DNA of 64,000 nucleotides from Hyphomicrobiales bacterium (GCA_900472575.1 UCIV01000025.1:1-64000), one strand, 5' to 3'; counted from the first letter of the stretch, positions 26,952 to 35,957 are shown. The notes: generated by a model not told the origin, from the letters alone. Numbers and translations are program-made.

Positions 26952-27452
26952 ATGAATAATCTCATCAATCTTGCCCGGCATATTCCATCGCCCGATGCGG
27001 GGCTTACAGTGGCCTATACGCCCGTCCGTCTGCCGATGGAGGGGCGGACACCGCTTGAGTTGCGCATTACCGCACCCGCCGTGGGTGAAAGCCTGCCCAT
27101 CATACTGCTGTCGCACGGTTTCGTCTGTGGTGATGCGGATGATCCGAATTTTACCACGCGTGGCCCGGAATGGCATGCCGATGCTTTCCATGATGGGCCA
27201 GGTGCTGACGCTCTGGTGACGCTGCACGGTGTTGGGCACGGGCTTGGCGGCATCGCCGGGCTTGACGCGCGTGAAACCGAAACAGAGGAACCGGACGTTC
27301 TGGAGGCAACCAAGCGCCTAACGCTTGCATGGCTGCAAACGACATTGGCGGTGGATGGCCATGCCTGGTCCGAGACCTGTGCGGCCCTTCGCGGCGAGGC
27401 CGGGGCGCTGGCAACCGTCTCGCCTCGGACAAGCGGTTCCGTTGTGCGTTGA
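26952..27452 (+). pseudogene. alpha/beta hydrolase (chlorophyllase/PAF-AH-like) with internal deletion
   Basis: The 166-residue frame starts MNNLINLARHIPSPDAGLTVAYTP and reaches the first strand (LPIILLSHGF), then jumps directly to CGDADDPNFTTRGPEWHAD and the C-terminal GVGHGLGGIAGLDARETE. Related enzymes are about 300 residues, and the missing middle holds the nucleophile GHSxGG. The acid (GDADD) and His (GVGH) regions remain. The frame is kept across the junction. It overlaps the end of the split SDR by eight bases. An inactive product is likely. Confidence 0.7.
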
Positions 27453-27600
27453 AAATCGACTGATGCAACCTGAAGCGTCTCGATGTTTTCGTGACATGGC
27501 GCATGTGCCGGCCGACCTTCCGTTCTAAAGGCGGCACATGTCTTCATCTGACGTCCAGACCACGTCCTGCCGGAGTGCTGCAGATATACCGAATATTGAC

Positions 27601-27620
27601 ATATCGAAAAATATAGATAT
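27601..27620. promoter_or_regulatory. ArsR-type operator candidate 1
   Basis: ATATCGA-N6-TAGATAT, an inverted repeat with one mismatch, 10 bases before the arsR-like start codon. Its half-sites match the perfect palindrome at 27946-27965. The position over the promoter and start region of the regulator gene suggests autorepression. Confidence 0.6.
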
Positions 27621-27629
27621 ATAGGGCGC

Positions 27630-27932
27630 ATGGAATTGCTCGAGATATTCAAAGCCCTCTCAAACCAGACACGCCTTGAAATACTGAAAGGCTTGAAGGA
27701 TCCTGCGAAGAATTTTCCTCCACAGGATGAAGGTGACGTTGATGTCGTCGGGGTCTGTGTCAGCAGCATCCAGGAAGGCGTCGGGCTGTCACAGTCGACA
27801 GTGTCCGGTTATCTGGCCACCCTTCAGCGCGCGGGGCTGGTCGAAGTCCGGCGCATTGGTCAGTGGACCTACTACAAGCGGAACGAAGCAACCATCAGTG
27901 CTCTGGCCGAGATCATAGGCAAGGACCTGTGA
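27630..27932 (+). CDS. ArsR-family regulator
   Basis: A 100-residue winged-helix repressor: MELLEIFKALSNQTRLEIL (helix 1-2), SSIQEGVGLSQSTVSGYLATLQRAGLVEVRR (recognition helix and wing) and TYYKRNEATISALAEIIGK. It carries a Cys in VVGVCVSS before the recognition helix and no obvious metal-binding CxC pair, so sensing of a redox or electrophile signal is as likely as metal; this is inference. It is followed by an oxidoreductase gene, and the same palindrome precedes both genes. Confidence 0.88.
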   Translation: MELLEIFKALSNQTRLEILKGLKDPAKNFPPQDEGDVDVVGVCVSSIQEGVGLSQSTVSGYLATLQRAGLVEVRRIGQWTYYKRNEATISALAEIIGKDL

Positions 27933-27945
27933 TTTTTACCAGATT

Positions 27946-27965
27946 ATATCGAAGTTACTCGATAT
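27946..27965. promoter_or_regulatory. ArsR-type operator candidate 2
   Basis: A perfect inverted repeat, ATATCGA-AGTTAC-TCGATAT, 24 bases before the oxidoreductase start (27990). It shares both half-sites with the repeat ahead of the arsR-like gene, so the regulator probably controls both. Confidence 0.65.
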
Positions 27966-27989
27966 TTCGGTTTGACGAAATGAGGATAT

Positions 27990-28982
27990 GTGATGAAAGC
28001 GATGACCCTCAAATCTTTCGGCGGCGTGGAAGCCTTCAAGCTTCAGGATATGCCGAAACCCGTGGCGCAGGCCGGACAGGTTCTGGTGCGTGTCCATGCA
28101 ACCTCGATTAATCCGCTGGATTACCAGGTACGGCGTGGCGATTATCGCGATCTGGTCCAGTTGCCGGCCATTACCGGTCATGACGTTTCCGGCGTCGTCG
28201 AAGCCGTTGGTCCGGGTGTGACGACATTCTCTCCCGGAGACGAGGTCTGGTACACGCCACAGATATTCGACGGTCCGGGAAGTTATGCCGAGTATCACGT
28301 TGCGAATGAATCCATCATCGCAAGAAAGCCCTCCTCGTTAAGCCATATCGAGGCGGCAAGCCTGAGCCTTGTCGGCGGCACCGTCTGGGAAGCGCTGGTC
28401 GGGCGTGTCGCTCTGAGGGTGGGGGAGAGCATCCTTATCCATGGCGGCGCCGGAGGTGTCGGACACGTGGCGATCCAGATTGCGAAAGCCATAGGTGCGA
28501 AAGTGTTCACGACTGTTCGTGAGGATAATTTCGAGTTTGCGCGGAAGATGGGGGCGGATGTCGTCATCGATTATCGGAAGCAAGATTATGTCGATGCCAT
28601 CATGCGGGAAACCGATGGTCGCGGTGTCGATGTCGTTTTCGACACGATTGGAGGAGACGCTTTGTCTCGCAGCCCACATGCACTCGCGCAACTTGGTCGT
28701 GTCGTGTCGATCGTGGACATCGCGCAGCCGCAAAACCTCATTGAAGCATGGGGCAAGAACGCGAGTTTTCATTTCGTCTTCACGCGGCAGAACCGCGGCA
28801 AGCTCGACGAGTTGAGCGCATTGGTCGAGCGCGGGCAGTTGCGGCCACATGTGGGCGCCGTCTTTTCGCTTGCAGATCTCCCGCTCGCGCACGCTCTACT
28901 CGAGAAGCCCAACAATGATGTTCGAGGGAAGATCGCCATAGCAATCGAAACGTCGGCTCATTTTGAAAATGATGCTTCGTGA
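27990..28982 (+). CDS. quinone-oxidoreductase-like MDR dehydrogenase
   Basis: A 330-residue medium-chain oxidoreductase (zinc-less type): N-terminal GroES-like fold with [16 protein letters not shown] and [17 protein letters not shown], then the Rossmann motif [20 protein letters not shown] near residue 150 and [16 protein letters not shown]. Likely an NADPH-dependent quinone or enone reductase. An alternative start is the ATG one codon later. The upstream palindrome links its control to the ArsR-type gene 57 bases before it. Confidence 0.88.
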   Translation: MMKAMTLKSFGGVEAFKLQDMPKPVAQAGQVLVRVHATSINPLDYQVRRGDYRDLVQLPAITGHDVSGVVEAVGPGVTTFSPGDEVWYTPQIFDGPGSYAEYHVANESIIARKPSSLSHIEAASLSLVGGTVWEALVGRVALRVGESILIHGGAGGVGHVAIQIAKAIGAKVFTTVREDNFEFARKMGADVVIDYRKQDYVDAIMRETDGRGVDVVFDTIGGDALSRSPHALAQLGRVVSIVDIAQPQNLIEAWGKNASFHFVFTRQNRGKLDELSALVERGQLRPHVGAVFSLADLPLAHALLEKPNNDVRGKIAIAIETSAHFENDAS

Positions 28983-29021
28983 TCGTTAGGGTTACTTAAG
29001 GTAACGTCATGGTATGCGAAA

Positions 29022-29053
29022 CGCGCAACTCCCTGTTCGCCGGGAGTTGCGCG
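29022..29053. terminator. strong hairpin between convergent genes
   Basis: A perfect 12-base stem (CGCGCAACTCCC / GGGAGTTGCGCG) with an eight-base loop, between the rightward MDR gene and the leftward amidotransferase gene. There is no U-run on either side, so it may act as a bidirectional RNA-end structure rather than a standard rho-independent terminator. Confidence 0.5.
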
Positions 29054-29187
29054 TGCGCCGGTGAACGCGCTTTGAATGGATGGGACTCGGATCACAGCCC
29101 GCAGATTGCGACCGAGCAGCGCGCCGGTCTGCCTATAGCTATCGGTGGCTTCTGTCCCTTTCGCGTAGAATCTGAAAGGGGGAGCGT

Positions 29188-29997
29188 TCACGCAAATCCT
29201 GCCGAATTTTTATGTGTTCTCACACAGGTCTCAGGTCTGAAATCTAATTTTTCCAATGTTCGACCATCGGTAGCGATTGCTGTCCCGGGTGAAATTTCAA
29301 TCCAGCCGGTTTCATCCTCATCCAGCGGCTCGGAAAACACGACAATGCCGTCTTCCTGAAGACGATAGAATAAACTTGGAACGAAACGATCTTAAGCGTA
29401 GCGAGCCGCATACACTTTCTCGCCGTCGCTCCAGCATGCTGAAAAGCGCATGTGTGGGGTGTGCCCGGCTTCCCGAGCCAGCATCTCGACCTGTCCGACG
29501 GCCTGCTCCATCGCAGCTATGGGGGCGCTGTCCAATCCCAAGCCGACTGCAATCAGGAATATTGCCTCGCTGTCGGTGGCACCAAATCGCTGATCGTAAC
29601 ACTCCACGGGTATCATCACGTCAAGCTTCTGGCGCAGTTTCAAATGCCCTCCCAACTGGCCATTGTGCATGAAGCTCCAGCGCCCCCTGCTGAGCGGGTG
29701 GCAGTTATTTCGTGAAATTGCCGTCGATGTCGATGCACGGACATGCGCCAGGAACAATCTCGCCTTTGTATGGGAGGCGATTTGTTTCAGGTTTTCGTCT
29801 GACCAGGCAGGATGCACATCCTTGTAGACGCACGGCTTCTCTCGATCTCCATACCACGCAAGACCAAAGCCGTCCGCGTTTAGTGAGGTCTTTCCAATCA
29901 GGGCGGAACGGCTTTGTGTCACAAGGGACTGGTCGGCGTTGAGTACGAAATCATCGAGAAAGCGTGGTTCTCCAATCCAGGCAAGGAAGCGGCACAT
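29188..29997 (-). pseudogene. class II glutamine amidotransferase with in-frame stop
   Basis: The N-terminal class II domain is intact: Met then Cys-Arg-Phe-Leu-Ala (Cys nucleophile after Met removal), NADGFGLAWYG, LAHVRAST, and MHNGQLGGHLKL (YafJ-like). After KVYAARYA a TAA (29394-29392) stops translation. The same frame continues without shift as DRFVPSLFYRLQEDGIVVFS through LDFRPETCVRTHK to a TGA at 29190-29188. A Ser codon TCA changed to TAA would explain it. Intact length would be 269 residues, the family norm. The truncated 201-residue product lacks the last strands. Confidence 0.82.
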
Positions 29998-30073
29998 CAG
30001 ACGATCATCCTTATGGTGCGAGCGGCGTAATGGCGGAGTTTATTCACGTCGCCTAGCGGAAGAGGTCTCGGGG

Positions 30074-30442
30074 TCAGTTCTCATCCTCGATGAAGACGTG
30101 AAGCGACTGGATGCGACCGTCGGCGAAATGGGCTATATCCATCCCCTTCACCACGGCCGGGCCGTCCGGTGCGCCGGACTGCCACCGCAAGCGCCCCAAC
30201 GAATGATGACCGATGGCTGGTCCCATCGCGGTAAATGAGAATTCCGGCGGCAAGCTACCAAGAAGCTCGGTTACAGCGCTCGAGATTGCCTCGTGCCCGG
30301 TGACCGACCTTTCGGGTTCGTTTAACACTGCGTTAGGATCATAAAGCTCACGGATAACATCCAGACGTTTTTGCGGATCGCGCTCATTGAAGACATGGGT
30401 GAGATTTCGTCGCATGAAATTGTCATAGTCTGCGCCCTGCAT
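30074..30442 (-). CDS. SnoaL/NTF2-like protein
   Basis: A 122-residue small protein with the NTF2-like cone fold pattern: FNERDPQKRLDVIRELYDPNAVL, GHEAISSAVTELLGSLPPEF, GMDIAHFADGRIQSLHVFIEDEN. Members include polyketide cyclases, ester hydrolases and many of unknown function. The start has GGGGAG upstream. It stands alone between the amidotransferase and LysR genes, both on the same strand. Confidence 0.72.
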   Translation of the reverse strand: MQGADYDNFMRRNLTHVFNERDPQKRLDVIRELYDPNAVLNEPERSVTGHEAISSAVTELLGSLPPEFSFTAMGPAIGHHSLGRLRWQSGAPDGPAVVKGMDIAHFADGRIQSLHVFIEDEN

Positions 30443-31102
30443 TCGCTCGCTCCCCGGCTGGTAAACTTAATCCCCTGTATCGTCTGCGCCGGAATGGTCG
30501 GCATTCAGGTTCGCTGCGGCTTCATGGCTGCACTGCTGATTTGGTGAGAGGCGATCGCCACCGGACCTATCATCGTGAAACCCGATGTCCCCGGCCATTT
30601 GATGCCATGCGGAAATCTGCAATGCCCGTGGCCTCCAGCGTCTACAACAAGCCAAAGACGATAATTGATAGCCAGACGATCAGCGATCGAATAGCAGCAA
30701 TATTTGCGAAACAGTGTCGCAAAAAACGCAACGCCATGGCTATGCTAAATCGTGTGGATCAAGCTTCGAGCTTCCGAAGCAGCTCTTCGAGTCGCCGTTC
30801 GCCGTGCTTGGTCTGTGCGCGGGCAGCAAGCCCACCTCTGATGAGCCTTTCGGCCGAGGGACGTTCGAACAGTCCTGCCCAGGCGACATGTCTTCGGGAG
30901 TGTTCACCAGCCCGACTTAGGGTTCTGTGTAGAGCTAACATCTGGGTCGCCGGTTCGTGTCCCATCAAGAGCTTCATCGCTGCAACGCGGCGGCTGCAGC
31001 TGCTCCTCACTTACAATCGAAGGCCTCAAAAGCTCACTTTGTTGCCTATGCCAGATTAAAAGAGGGGCCGAGGGGATTGCATTCAATGCTGGGGTGGCAG
31101 GT
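30443..31102. other. mostly gene-free stretch
   Basis: About 660 bases. One minus-strand frame (30977-30759) has the composition of a small helical protein (segment HVAWAGLFERPSAERLIRGG, then a charged end EELLRKLEA), but the start is not supported by a ribosome site; it could be a fragment of a larger lost gene. No other feature seen. Confidence 0.4.
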
Positions 31103-32020
31103 TTATGACGATGACCGCTCGCGACCCAATCTTCGTCCAAGTTCAGCAGCCATGAAATCCACAAAGACGCGCACCTTGGGTAACGGATATCGGCTTGTCG
31201 GCCAGAGAAGATTGAGCGACCCAGTCGTCTTTTTGTGGTCTACCAGTAGTTCCCTGAGAGTGCCTGCGGCGAGCTGTCTCGAAACAGCAAAGCTCGGCAG
31301 GAGCGCGATCCCACGTCCGCGTTCCGCCAGAGCGAGAATGTGATCCATCATGGTCGCGGAAATTGTCGTTGGAACTGTCGACGCCTCCAGATCCTGCCCG
31401 ACCGGCCAGGGCATCAGCCGTCCGGTTTCTGGATAGCGATGCCGAATGCAACGATGCTGCGCGAGGTCTGCGGCGTTTTGGGGCGCGCCGTAGCTCTCGA
31501 TATAGCTGGGTGATGCGACAAACAGCCAGAAGAAGTCGCCAAGCTTCCGGTGCAGCAGCCGACTGTCCTTTAGTTCGCCGGAGCGTATGACCGCATCAAA
31601 GCCTTCTTCGATGACATCGACGAACCGGTCGTTGATATCGAGGTCGAGTTCGATCTCGGGGTATGCTTCTGTGAAGTCGGTTATCACAGGCAGGACGAGT
31701 GTCGTTTCTACCGGCAGACTGATCTTCAGCCGACCACGTGGTGCGGACCGCGATGAAGCCAGATCGGCTGTCGCGGCTTCGACTTCGGCCAGGATGCGCC
31801 GGCACCGGTCGAGGAAGAGCGCGCCTTCGTCCGTGATGGTAATCGATCGGGTCGAACGATGGAACAGCCGCACCGAAAGCTGCTCCTCCAGCTTCTGGAT
31901 TGCTTTTGCGACAGCCGATGGCGTTAGCCCGACAACCTGGCCGGCGAGCTTGAAGCTTCGCTTTTCCGCAGCCTGCACGAACGCTTGCAGTGCACCGAGG
32001 CTTTCAAAAGGCACAGACAT
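31103..32020 (-). CDS. LysR-family regulator (CrgA type)
   Basis: A 305-residue LysR protein of the large QseD/CrgA-like branch, distinct from the four paralogues near 8-20 kb. HTH: LGALQAFVQAAEKRSFKLAG and LTPSAVAKAIQKLEEQLSVRLFHRSTR. The effector domain opens RGRLKISLPVETTLVLPVI. It is divergent from the Old Yellow Enzyme gene (97 bases between starts), a common arrangement with this branch, and probably controls it. Confidence 0.88.
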   Translation of the reverse strand: MSVPFESLGALQAFVQAAEKRSFKLAGQVVGLTPSAVAKAIQKLEEQLSVRLFHRSTRSITITDEGALFLDRCRRILAEVEAATADLASSRSAPRGRLKISLPVETTLVLPVITDFTEAYPEIELDLDINDRFVDVIEEGFDAVIRSGELKDSRLLHRKLGDFFWLFVASPSYIESYGAPQNAADLAQHRCIRHRYPETGRLMPWPVGQDLEASTVPTTISATMMDHILALAERGRGIALLPSFAVSRQLAAGTLRELLVDHKKTTGSLNLLWPTSRYPLPKVRVFVDFMAAELGRRLGRERSSS

Positions 32021-32117
32021 AGACGAAAAATCTTCCTTAGTGTTTCGAATTATTGAAAGTTTATGCGGGCTGCGGCCGGTGTTAGTCAAGTTGTGTCAGC
32101 AACTGAAGGCACCTCCC

Positions 32118-33260
32118 ATGAACAACCTGTTCTCTCCGATCAATCTTTCTGGCCTGGAACTCCCAAACCGTATCTTCATGCCGCCTCTCACCCGCTCGCG
32201 GGGTCCAAACGACGCGGCAACCGAGCAGGTCGCGCTCTACTACACCCAGCGCGCCACCGCCGGGCTCATCGTGTCCGAGGGATCACCGATTTCCCAGGAG
32301 GGGCAGGGCTACTTCTACAATCCCGGCATCTTCACCCCAGAGCAGATCGCCGGTTGGCGGCTGGTGACGGATTCGGTCCATAGCGTCGGCGGTCATATGT
32401 TCGTACAGTTGTGGCATGTCGGCCGCATCTCGCATACGTCCATTCAGGCGAATGGGGGAGCTCCGGTCAGTTCCACCGATAAGGCAGCAGACAATGCAAT
32501 GGCGTTCGGCCGCGACGACAACGGCAATATCGGCTTCGTGCCCTCGTCAAAGCCTCGGGCGCTTGAAACCGAGGAGATCGCCCGCGTCGTCGGCGACTTC
32601 GTTCAAGCCGCACGCAATGCCATGGAAGCCGGCTTTGATGGCGTCGAGCTGCACGCGGCAAACGGCTATCTATTCGATCAGTTCTTGAACCCGTTCATCA
32701 ATGACAGGACGGACCGCTATTCTGCAAAGACCGTCGAAGGGCGCCTGCGCTTCACCCTCGAAGTCGTTGACGCAGTCGGTGCTGAGATCGGAATGAACCG
32801 TATCGGCATACGGCTCACACCGTACGGCGTGATCGGGTCAGTCCCGATGTTTGACGATACCGAAGAGACGTTCGTCGCGCTGGGTAAAGCGCTCGGAGAT
32901 CGGGGTATCGCGTATTTCCATGTGATGGACCAGACCGGCTTCTTCAACACGCCCGAAGGCCAGAAGCCGACCAGCGATGCGATCAAGGAACTGCTGATCA
33001 AGTGGCGCTCCGTGGCGCCAAACACTGCCATCTTTCTGGATGGAGGCATGACCAAGGCAAAGGCAGAAGAGCTGATCCTCAATGGTGTCATCGATATGGC
33101 CGGGTTCGGTCAAGCCTATATTGCCAACCCCGATCTTGTCGCGCGCTTTCGCAACAACTGGCCGCTCAACCCGGCAGATCGCGCCACCTACTACACCGGT
33201 GGAGCGAAGGGCTACATCGACTACTCGCCCTATCGCGTCCCGGCGCCGGCACACGCTTAA
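32118..33260 (+). CDS. Old Yellow Enzyme (N-ethylmaleimide reductase type)
   Basis: A 380-residue FMN-dependent ene-reductase: PINLSGLELPNRIFMPPLTRSR at the N-terminus, LWHVGRISHTSIQANGGAPV, GFDGVELHAANGYLFDQFLNP (His-Ala-Ala-Asn substrate and FMN contacts), NDRTDRYSAKTVEGRLRF, and FGQAYIANPDLVARF at the end. These enzymes reduce activated C=C bonds of enones, maleimides and nitro compounds with NAD(P)H. Together with the SDR gene 31 bases downstream it forms a likely operon under the divergent LysR. Confidence 0.93.
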   Translation: MNNLFSPINLSGLELPNRIFMPPLTRSRGPNDAATEQVALYYTQRATAGLIVSEGSPISQEGQGYFYNPGIFTPEQIAGWRLVTDSVHSVGGHMFVQLWHVGRISHTSIQANGGAPVSSTDKAADNAMAFGRDDNGNIGFVPSSKPRALETEEIARVVGDFVQAARNAMEAGFDGVELHAANGYLFDQFLNPFINDRTDRYSAKTVEGRLRFTLEVVDAVGAEIGMNRIGIRLTPYGVIGSVPMFDDTEETFVALGKALGDRGIAYFHVMDQTGFFNTPEGQKPTSDAIKELLIKWRSVAPNTAIFLDGGMTKAKAEELILNGVIDMAGFGQAYIANPDLVARFRNNWPLNPADRATYYTGGAKGYIDYSPYRVPAPAHA

Positions 33261-33291
33261 CCTCTCCCAATTCAGCTGAAGGAAACACTCC

Positions 33292-34065
33292 ATGCCCCAC
33301 TACGACGAATTCAAAGATAAGGTTGCCCTCGTGACAGGCGCGGGATCGGGTATCGGCCAGGTCACGGCTGTGGCCTTTGCCAAAAAAGGTGCAAGGGTCG
33401 TTGTCTCGGATATTAACGCGAAGGCCGGGGAAGAAACGGTCGCGAAAATTCGCGACGCCGGTGGCACTCCGACTTTTGTTGCGACTGACGTCAGCAAAGA
33501 AGACCAGGTCAAAAACCTTATCGATCGCACCGTATCGGAATATGGCCGGCTCGACTTCGCGTTCAACAACGCCGGCCTGACGCAGAATTCGCAGCCGCTG
33601 GCAGAGCAGCCTTCTGATACCTATGACAAGCTCTTCGATGTCAGTGTGCGTGGTGTGTGGCTATCGATGCGCGCCGAGATTGATCAGATGCTGAAGCAGG
33701 GCCGTGGTCGCATCGTCAATATGGGCTCAATGTCGGCGGTCAACGGCATTGCTGGTCTGACGACCTATACCGCTACCAAGCACGCGGTGCTCGGCCTCAC
33801 ACGCGGCGCCGCGCTCGATTACGCCAAGCGAGGCATCCGCATCAATGCGGTTGGACCGGGCACGATCGACACTCCCATGATCGAGCGGTTCATTGAACTC
33901 GCTGGCACCGACAGGGTCATGGAGCCGATCCGCGCCGCGCATCCCATTGGTCGGACTGGGCGTCCCGAGGAGGTGGCCGAAGCTGTGCTTTGGCTTTGCT
34001 CCGACGCGTCCTCCTTCGTTCTCGGGCAGATCCTGATGGTGGATGGTGGTTATTCGATCCAGTAA
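33292..34065 (+). CDS. short-chain dehydrogenase/reductase
   Basis: A 257-residue classical SDR: cofactor motif VALVTGAGSGIGQVTAVAFA, Asp-Ile-Asn after strand 2 (VVSDIN, favouring NAD), FAFNNAGLTQN, catalytic Ser (MGSMSAVNG), and YTATKHAVLGLTRG. The C-terminus ends GQILMVDGGYSIQ. Probably oxidises or reduces a ketone or alcohol, perhaps the product or substrate of the adjacent ene-reductase. Confidence 0.9.
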   Translation: MPHYDEFKDKVALVTGAGSGIGQVTAVAFAKKGARVVVSDINAKAGEETVAKIRDAGGTPTFVATDVSKEDQVKNLIDRTVSEYGRLDFAFNNAGLTQNSQPLAEQPSDTYDKLFDVSVRGVWLSMRAEIDQMLKQGRGRIVNMGSMSAVNGIAGLTTYTATKHAVLGLTRGAALDYAKRGIRINAVGPGTIDTPMIERFIELAGTDRVMEPIRAAHPIGRTGRPEEVAEAVLWLCSDASSFVLGQILMVDGGYSIQ

Positions 34066-34409
34066 TCGGCGCTCCCGCCCGAAGCCGAAGCACTTGTCCT
34101 GAGCGAAAAACTTTACGGCACCAGTTGCCATTCTATCCTCTTGGTTTGGAAGCTCCGAGAAGCATTTTAGCTATCGCACAGGCGCCCAGCAAGACAAAGC
34201 TGGTCCTTAGCTACGCGGAGACCCAGGCTCACTCCATTGTTTTCATTAAGAAGTTAATTGGGGGCAACGGCGGTTCGATCCCTCAAGAGCTCAAGCGCTG
34301 GTCACTTACTATCCGTGGCTTAAGGGAACTCAGAGATTGAAGGCATGCAAAATCGAGCGCCAATCCAAAGACTGGCGCTCCCCCTCATCTTCGGGAGTGC
34401 CGAATTAGC
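34066..34409. other. intergenic region with hairpin
   Basis: About 340 bases between the rightward SDR gene and the leftward binding-protein gene. No supported gene. It contains the terminator hairpin at 34355-34380. A TTCGATC-like T-loop sequence near 34275 is not backed by a tRNA fold. Confidence 0.5.
34355..34380 (-). terminator. terminator downstream of binding-protein gene
   Basis: A perfect eight-base stem, GAGCGCCA-N10-TGGCGCTC, 30 bases after the stop of the binding-protein gene. On the minus strand it is followed by GATTTTGC, so rho-independent termination of the leftward unit is likely, with a weak T-tract. Confidence 0.6.
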
Positions 34410-35921
34410 TCAGTTGACGGGCTGCATGTCGAAAGCGCGAACCCAGTCGTCACCACGGGCCTGCCAGGTGATCTTCTTGGAAATGCCGTAGGTGGCCGGC
34501 TGGGCATAGAGGAAGAGAGCGCCCGCCTGATCGCACATCAGCTTGGTGGCATCGGCATAGATCTTCTTGCGCTCATCGGGAACGGTCGATGCGCGGCCAG
34601 CATCAAGCAGCTTGCCGAAATCCGCATTATTCCAATAGTCGTAGACGTTGCCTGGAGCGAACATAGTCAGCATGCCGTCGGCATCGATCGTCGGCCAGGC
34701 GAGGCCTTGAACTGCGATCTGAGCCAGATTGCGCTCCTTGATCTGCTTGTTCATGAAGGCACCGAACTCGATCTCGGTGATCTTGACGTTGAGGCCGACT
34801 TCTTGGAGCTGCGAGGCAATGACCTGGGTGACTTCCTCGCCCTGCAGGTAGGTCGCTGTCGGAATTTCGATCTCGATCTGCTGGCTGAGATCGACACCGG
34901 ATTCCTTCAGGAGTTCGGCGGCCTTTTCCGGATCATAGGGGTAGGCCTTCAGGTCCGGATTGTAGCCGAAATAGGCCGGGGTCAACAGCTGGCAGTCGGA
35001 AACCGTGGCCTTGCCATCGAAAATCGACGCAACGATCCCTTCCTTGTCGATCGCGTAATTGATCGCCTGGCGGAATTTCAGGTTTTCGAACGGCTTCTTC
35101 TGATGATTGAACTTGCCGAGCATGGTGCGGATGGAATCGATCGCATCAGCAGTGGCACGGCCGCTCTCGTTGATGCGTTTGATCTCGGTGGTTGGAAGGC
35201 CGGTGATAAGGTCGATTTCACCTGCTTCGAGCGCCGCAGTACGGGCCGCCGATTCCGGGATGACGCGGAAGTTGACGGTCTTGAAGTCCGGCTTCGGACC
35301 CCAGTATTCGGGGTTCTGTACCAGGGTGATGTGATCGCCCGGGACGTTTTCCTTGATCATATACGGGCCGCCGGACATCGTTTCCGTCGCCGGCTTGTGG
35401 GTCTTGGCCCATTCGGGCGGCAAAAGGAAGAACATCGACAGCTGGTCGGCCAGCGCCGGATAGGGCGAAGACGTCTTGATCTCGACCGTTGTCGGATTGA
35501 TCACGTTTGCGCTCGAGACGAGGCTGAACCAGCCGGCAATACGAGCGCCGACGCTCTTGTCGAGAACGCGGTCGATATTCCATTTCACCGTAGCCGCATC
35601 GATCTTCTCGCCATTGGCGAAATGCGCCCCGTCAACCAGTTCGAAGCGCCATGTATTGGCGTCGACCATGGTCCAGCTTTTCGCCACATCGCCCTTCAGC
35701 TTGTAGTCCGGGCCGCGCATGATCAGGGCGGGATAGATATGGCTGATGACGCTGAGGTCGGAGCCGACCGAGGCGCTCATATGCGGATCCAGCGTATTGA
35801 CCGAAACGCGCAGCGCGATCGTCACCGTATCGGTTGCCTGCGCAAAGGCCGGCGCGGAAAGCCCGGCAATGGAAAGAAACGTTGCGCCGTAAAGGGCAAG
35901 GGCAGTCTTGGTAAAGCGCAT
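34410..35921 (-). CDS. ABC transporter substrate-binding protein, family 5 (Dpp type)
   Basis: A 503-residue periplasmic protein. Signal peptide MRFTKTALALYGATFLSIAG to PAFAQA. SBP_bac_5 features: TVTIALRVSVNTLDPHMSAS, LKGDVAKSWTMVDANTWRFEL, FANGEKIDAATVKWNIDR, PFENLKFRQAINYAIDKEG and YDPEKAAELLKESG. It delivers peptides, opines or similar charged compounds to a DppBCDF-type transporter, whose membrane and ATPase genes lie across the GntR gene at 42639-46413. It is the last gene of the leftward unit. Confidence 0.92.
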   Translation of the reverse strand: MRFTKTALALYGATFLSIAGLSAPAFAQATDTVTIALRVSVNTLDPHMSASVGSDLSVISHIYPALIMRGPDYKLKGDVAKSWTMVDANTWRFELVDGAHFANGEKIDAATVKWNIDRVLDKSVGARIAGWFSLVSSANVINPTTVEIKTSSPYPALADQLSMFFLLPPEWAKTHKPATETMSGGPYMIKENVPGDHITLVQNPEYWGPKPDFKTVNFRVIPESAARTAALEAGEIDLITGLPTTEIKRINESGRATADAIDSIRTMLGKFNHQKKPFENLKFRQAINYAIDKEGIVASIFDGKATVSDCQLLTPAYFGYNPDLKAYPYDPEKAAELLKESGVDLSQQIEIEIPTATYLQGEEVTQVIASQLQEVGLNVKITEIEFGAFMNKQIKERNLAQIAVQGLAWPTIDADGMLTMFAPGNVYDYWNNADFGKLLDAGRASTVPDERKKIYADATKLMCDQAGALFLYAQPATYGISKKITWQARGDDWVRAFDMQPVN

Positions 35922-35957
35922 TTCGAACTTCCTTATTGGGGTAAAAATGGATGAAGT

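Larger units (their letters stand above)
25057..26959 (+). pseudogene. SDR gene interrupted by an IS30-family element
   Basis: The first exon-like part (25057-25212) reads MPKILVTGTSSGFGLATAQA to LKVLTLD. The second part (from 26327) reads VTSEESITKAVEAAGE, then LVNNAGVGM, the SVYSASKAALN catalytic Tyr/Lys motif and a normal C-terminus. Removing the IS and one copy of a 2-base AC duplication restores a continuous frame of about 265 residues, typical for classical SDRs. RBS AGGAGA precedes the ATG. The gene is inactivated but otherwise undamaged, so insertion is probably recent. Confidence 0.9.

Noticed and set aside
28990..29005. GTTAC-CTTAAG-like palindrome after the MDR gene
   Set aside because: Located downstream of the gene with no promoter context and no second copy; not supported as an operator.
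30759..30977. Helical 72-residue frame on the minus strand
   Set aside because: Composition is plausible but the start is unsupported and nothing similar was recognised; mentioned only in the gap description.
34270..34290. T-loop-like GGTTCGATCCC near a possible tRNA end
   Set aside because: The flanking bases do not form the T-arm stem and no cloverleaf is present, so it is not a tRNA or a clear attachment site.
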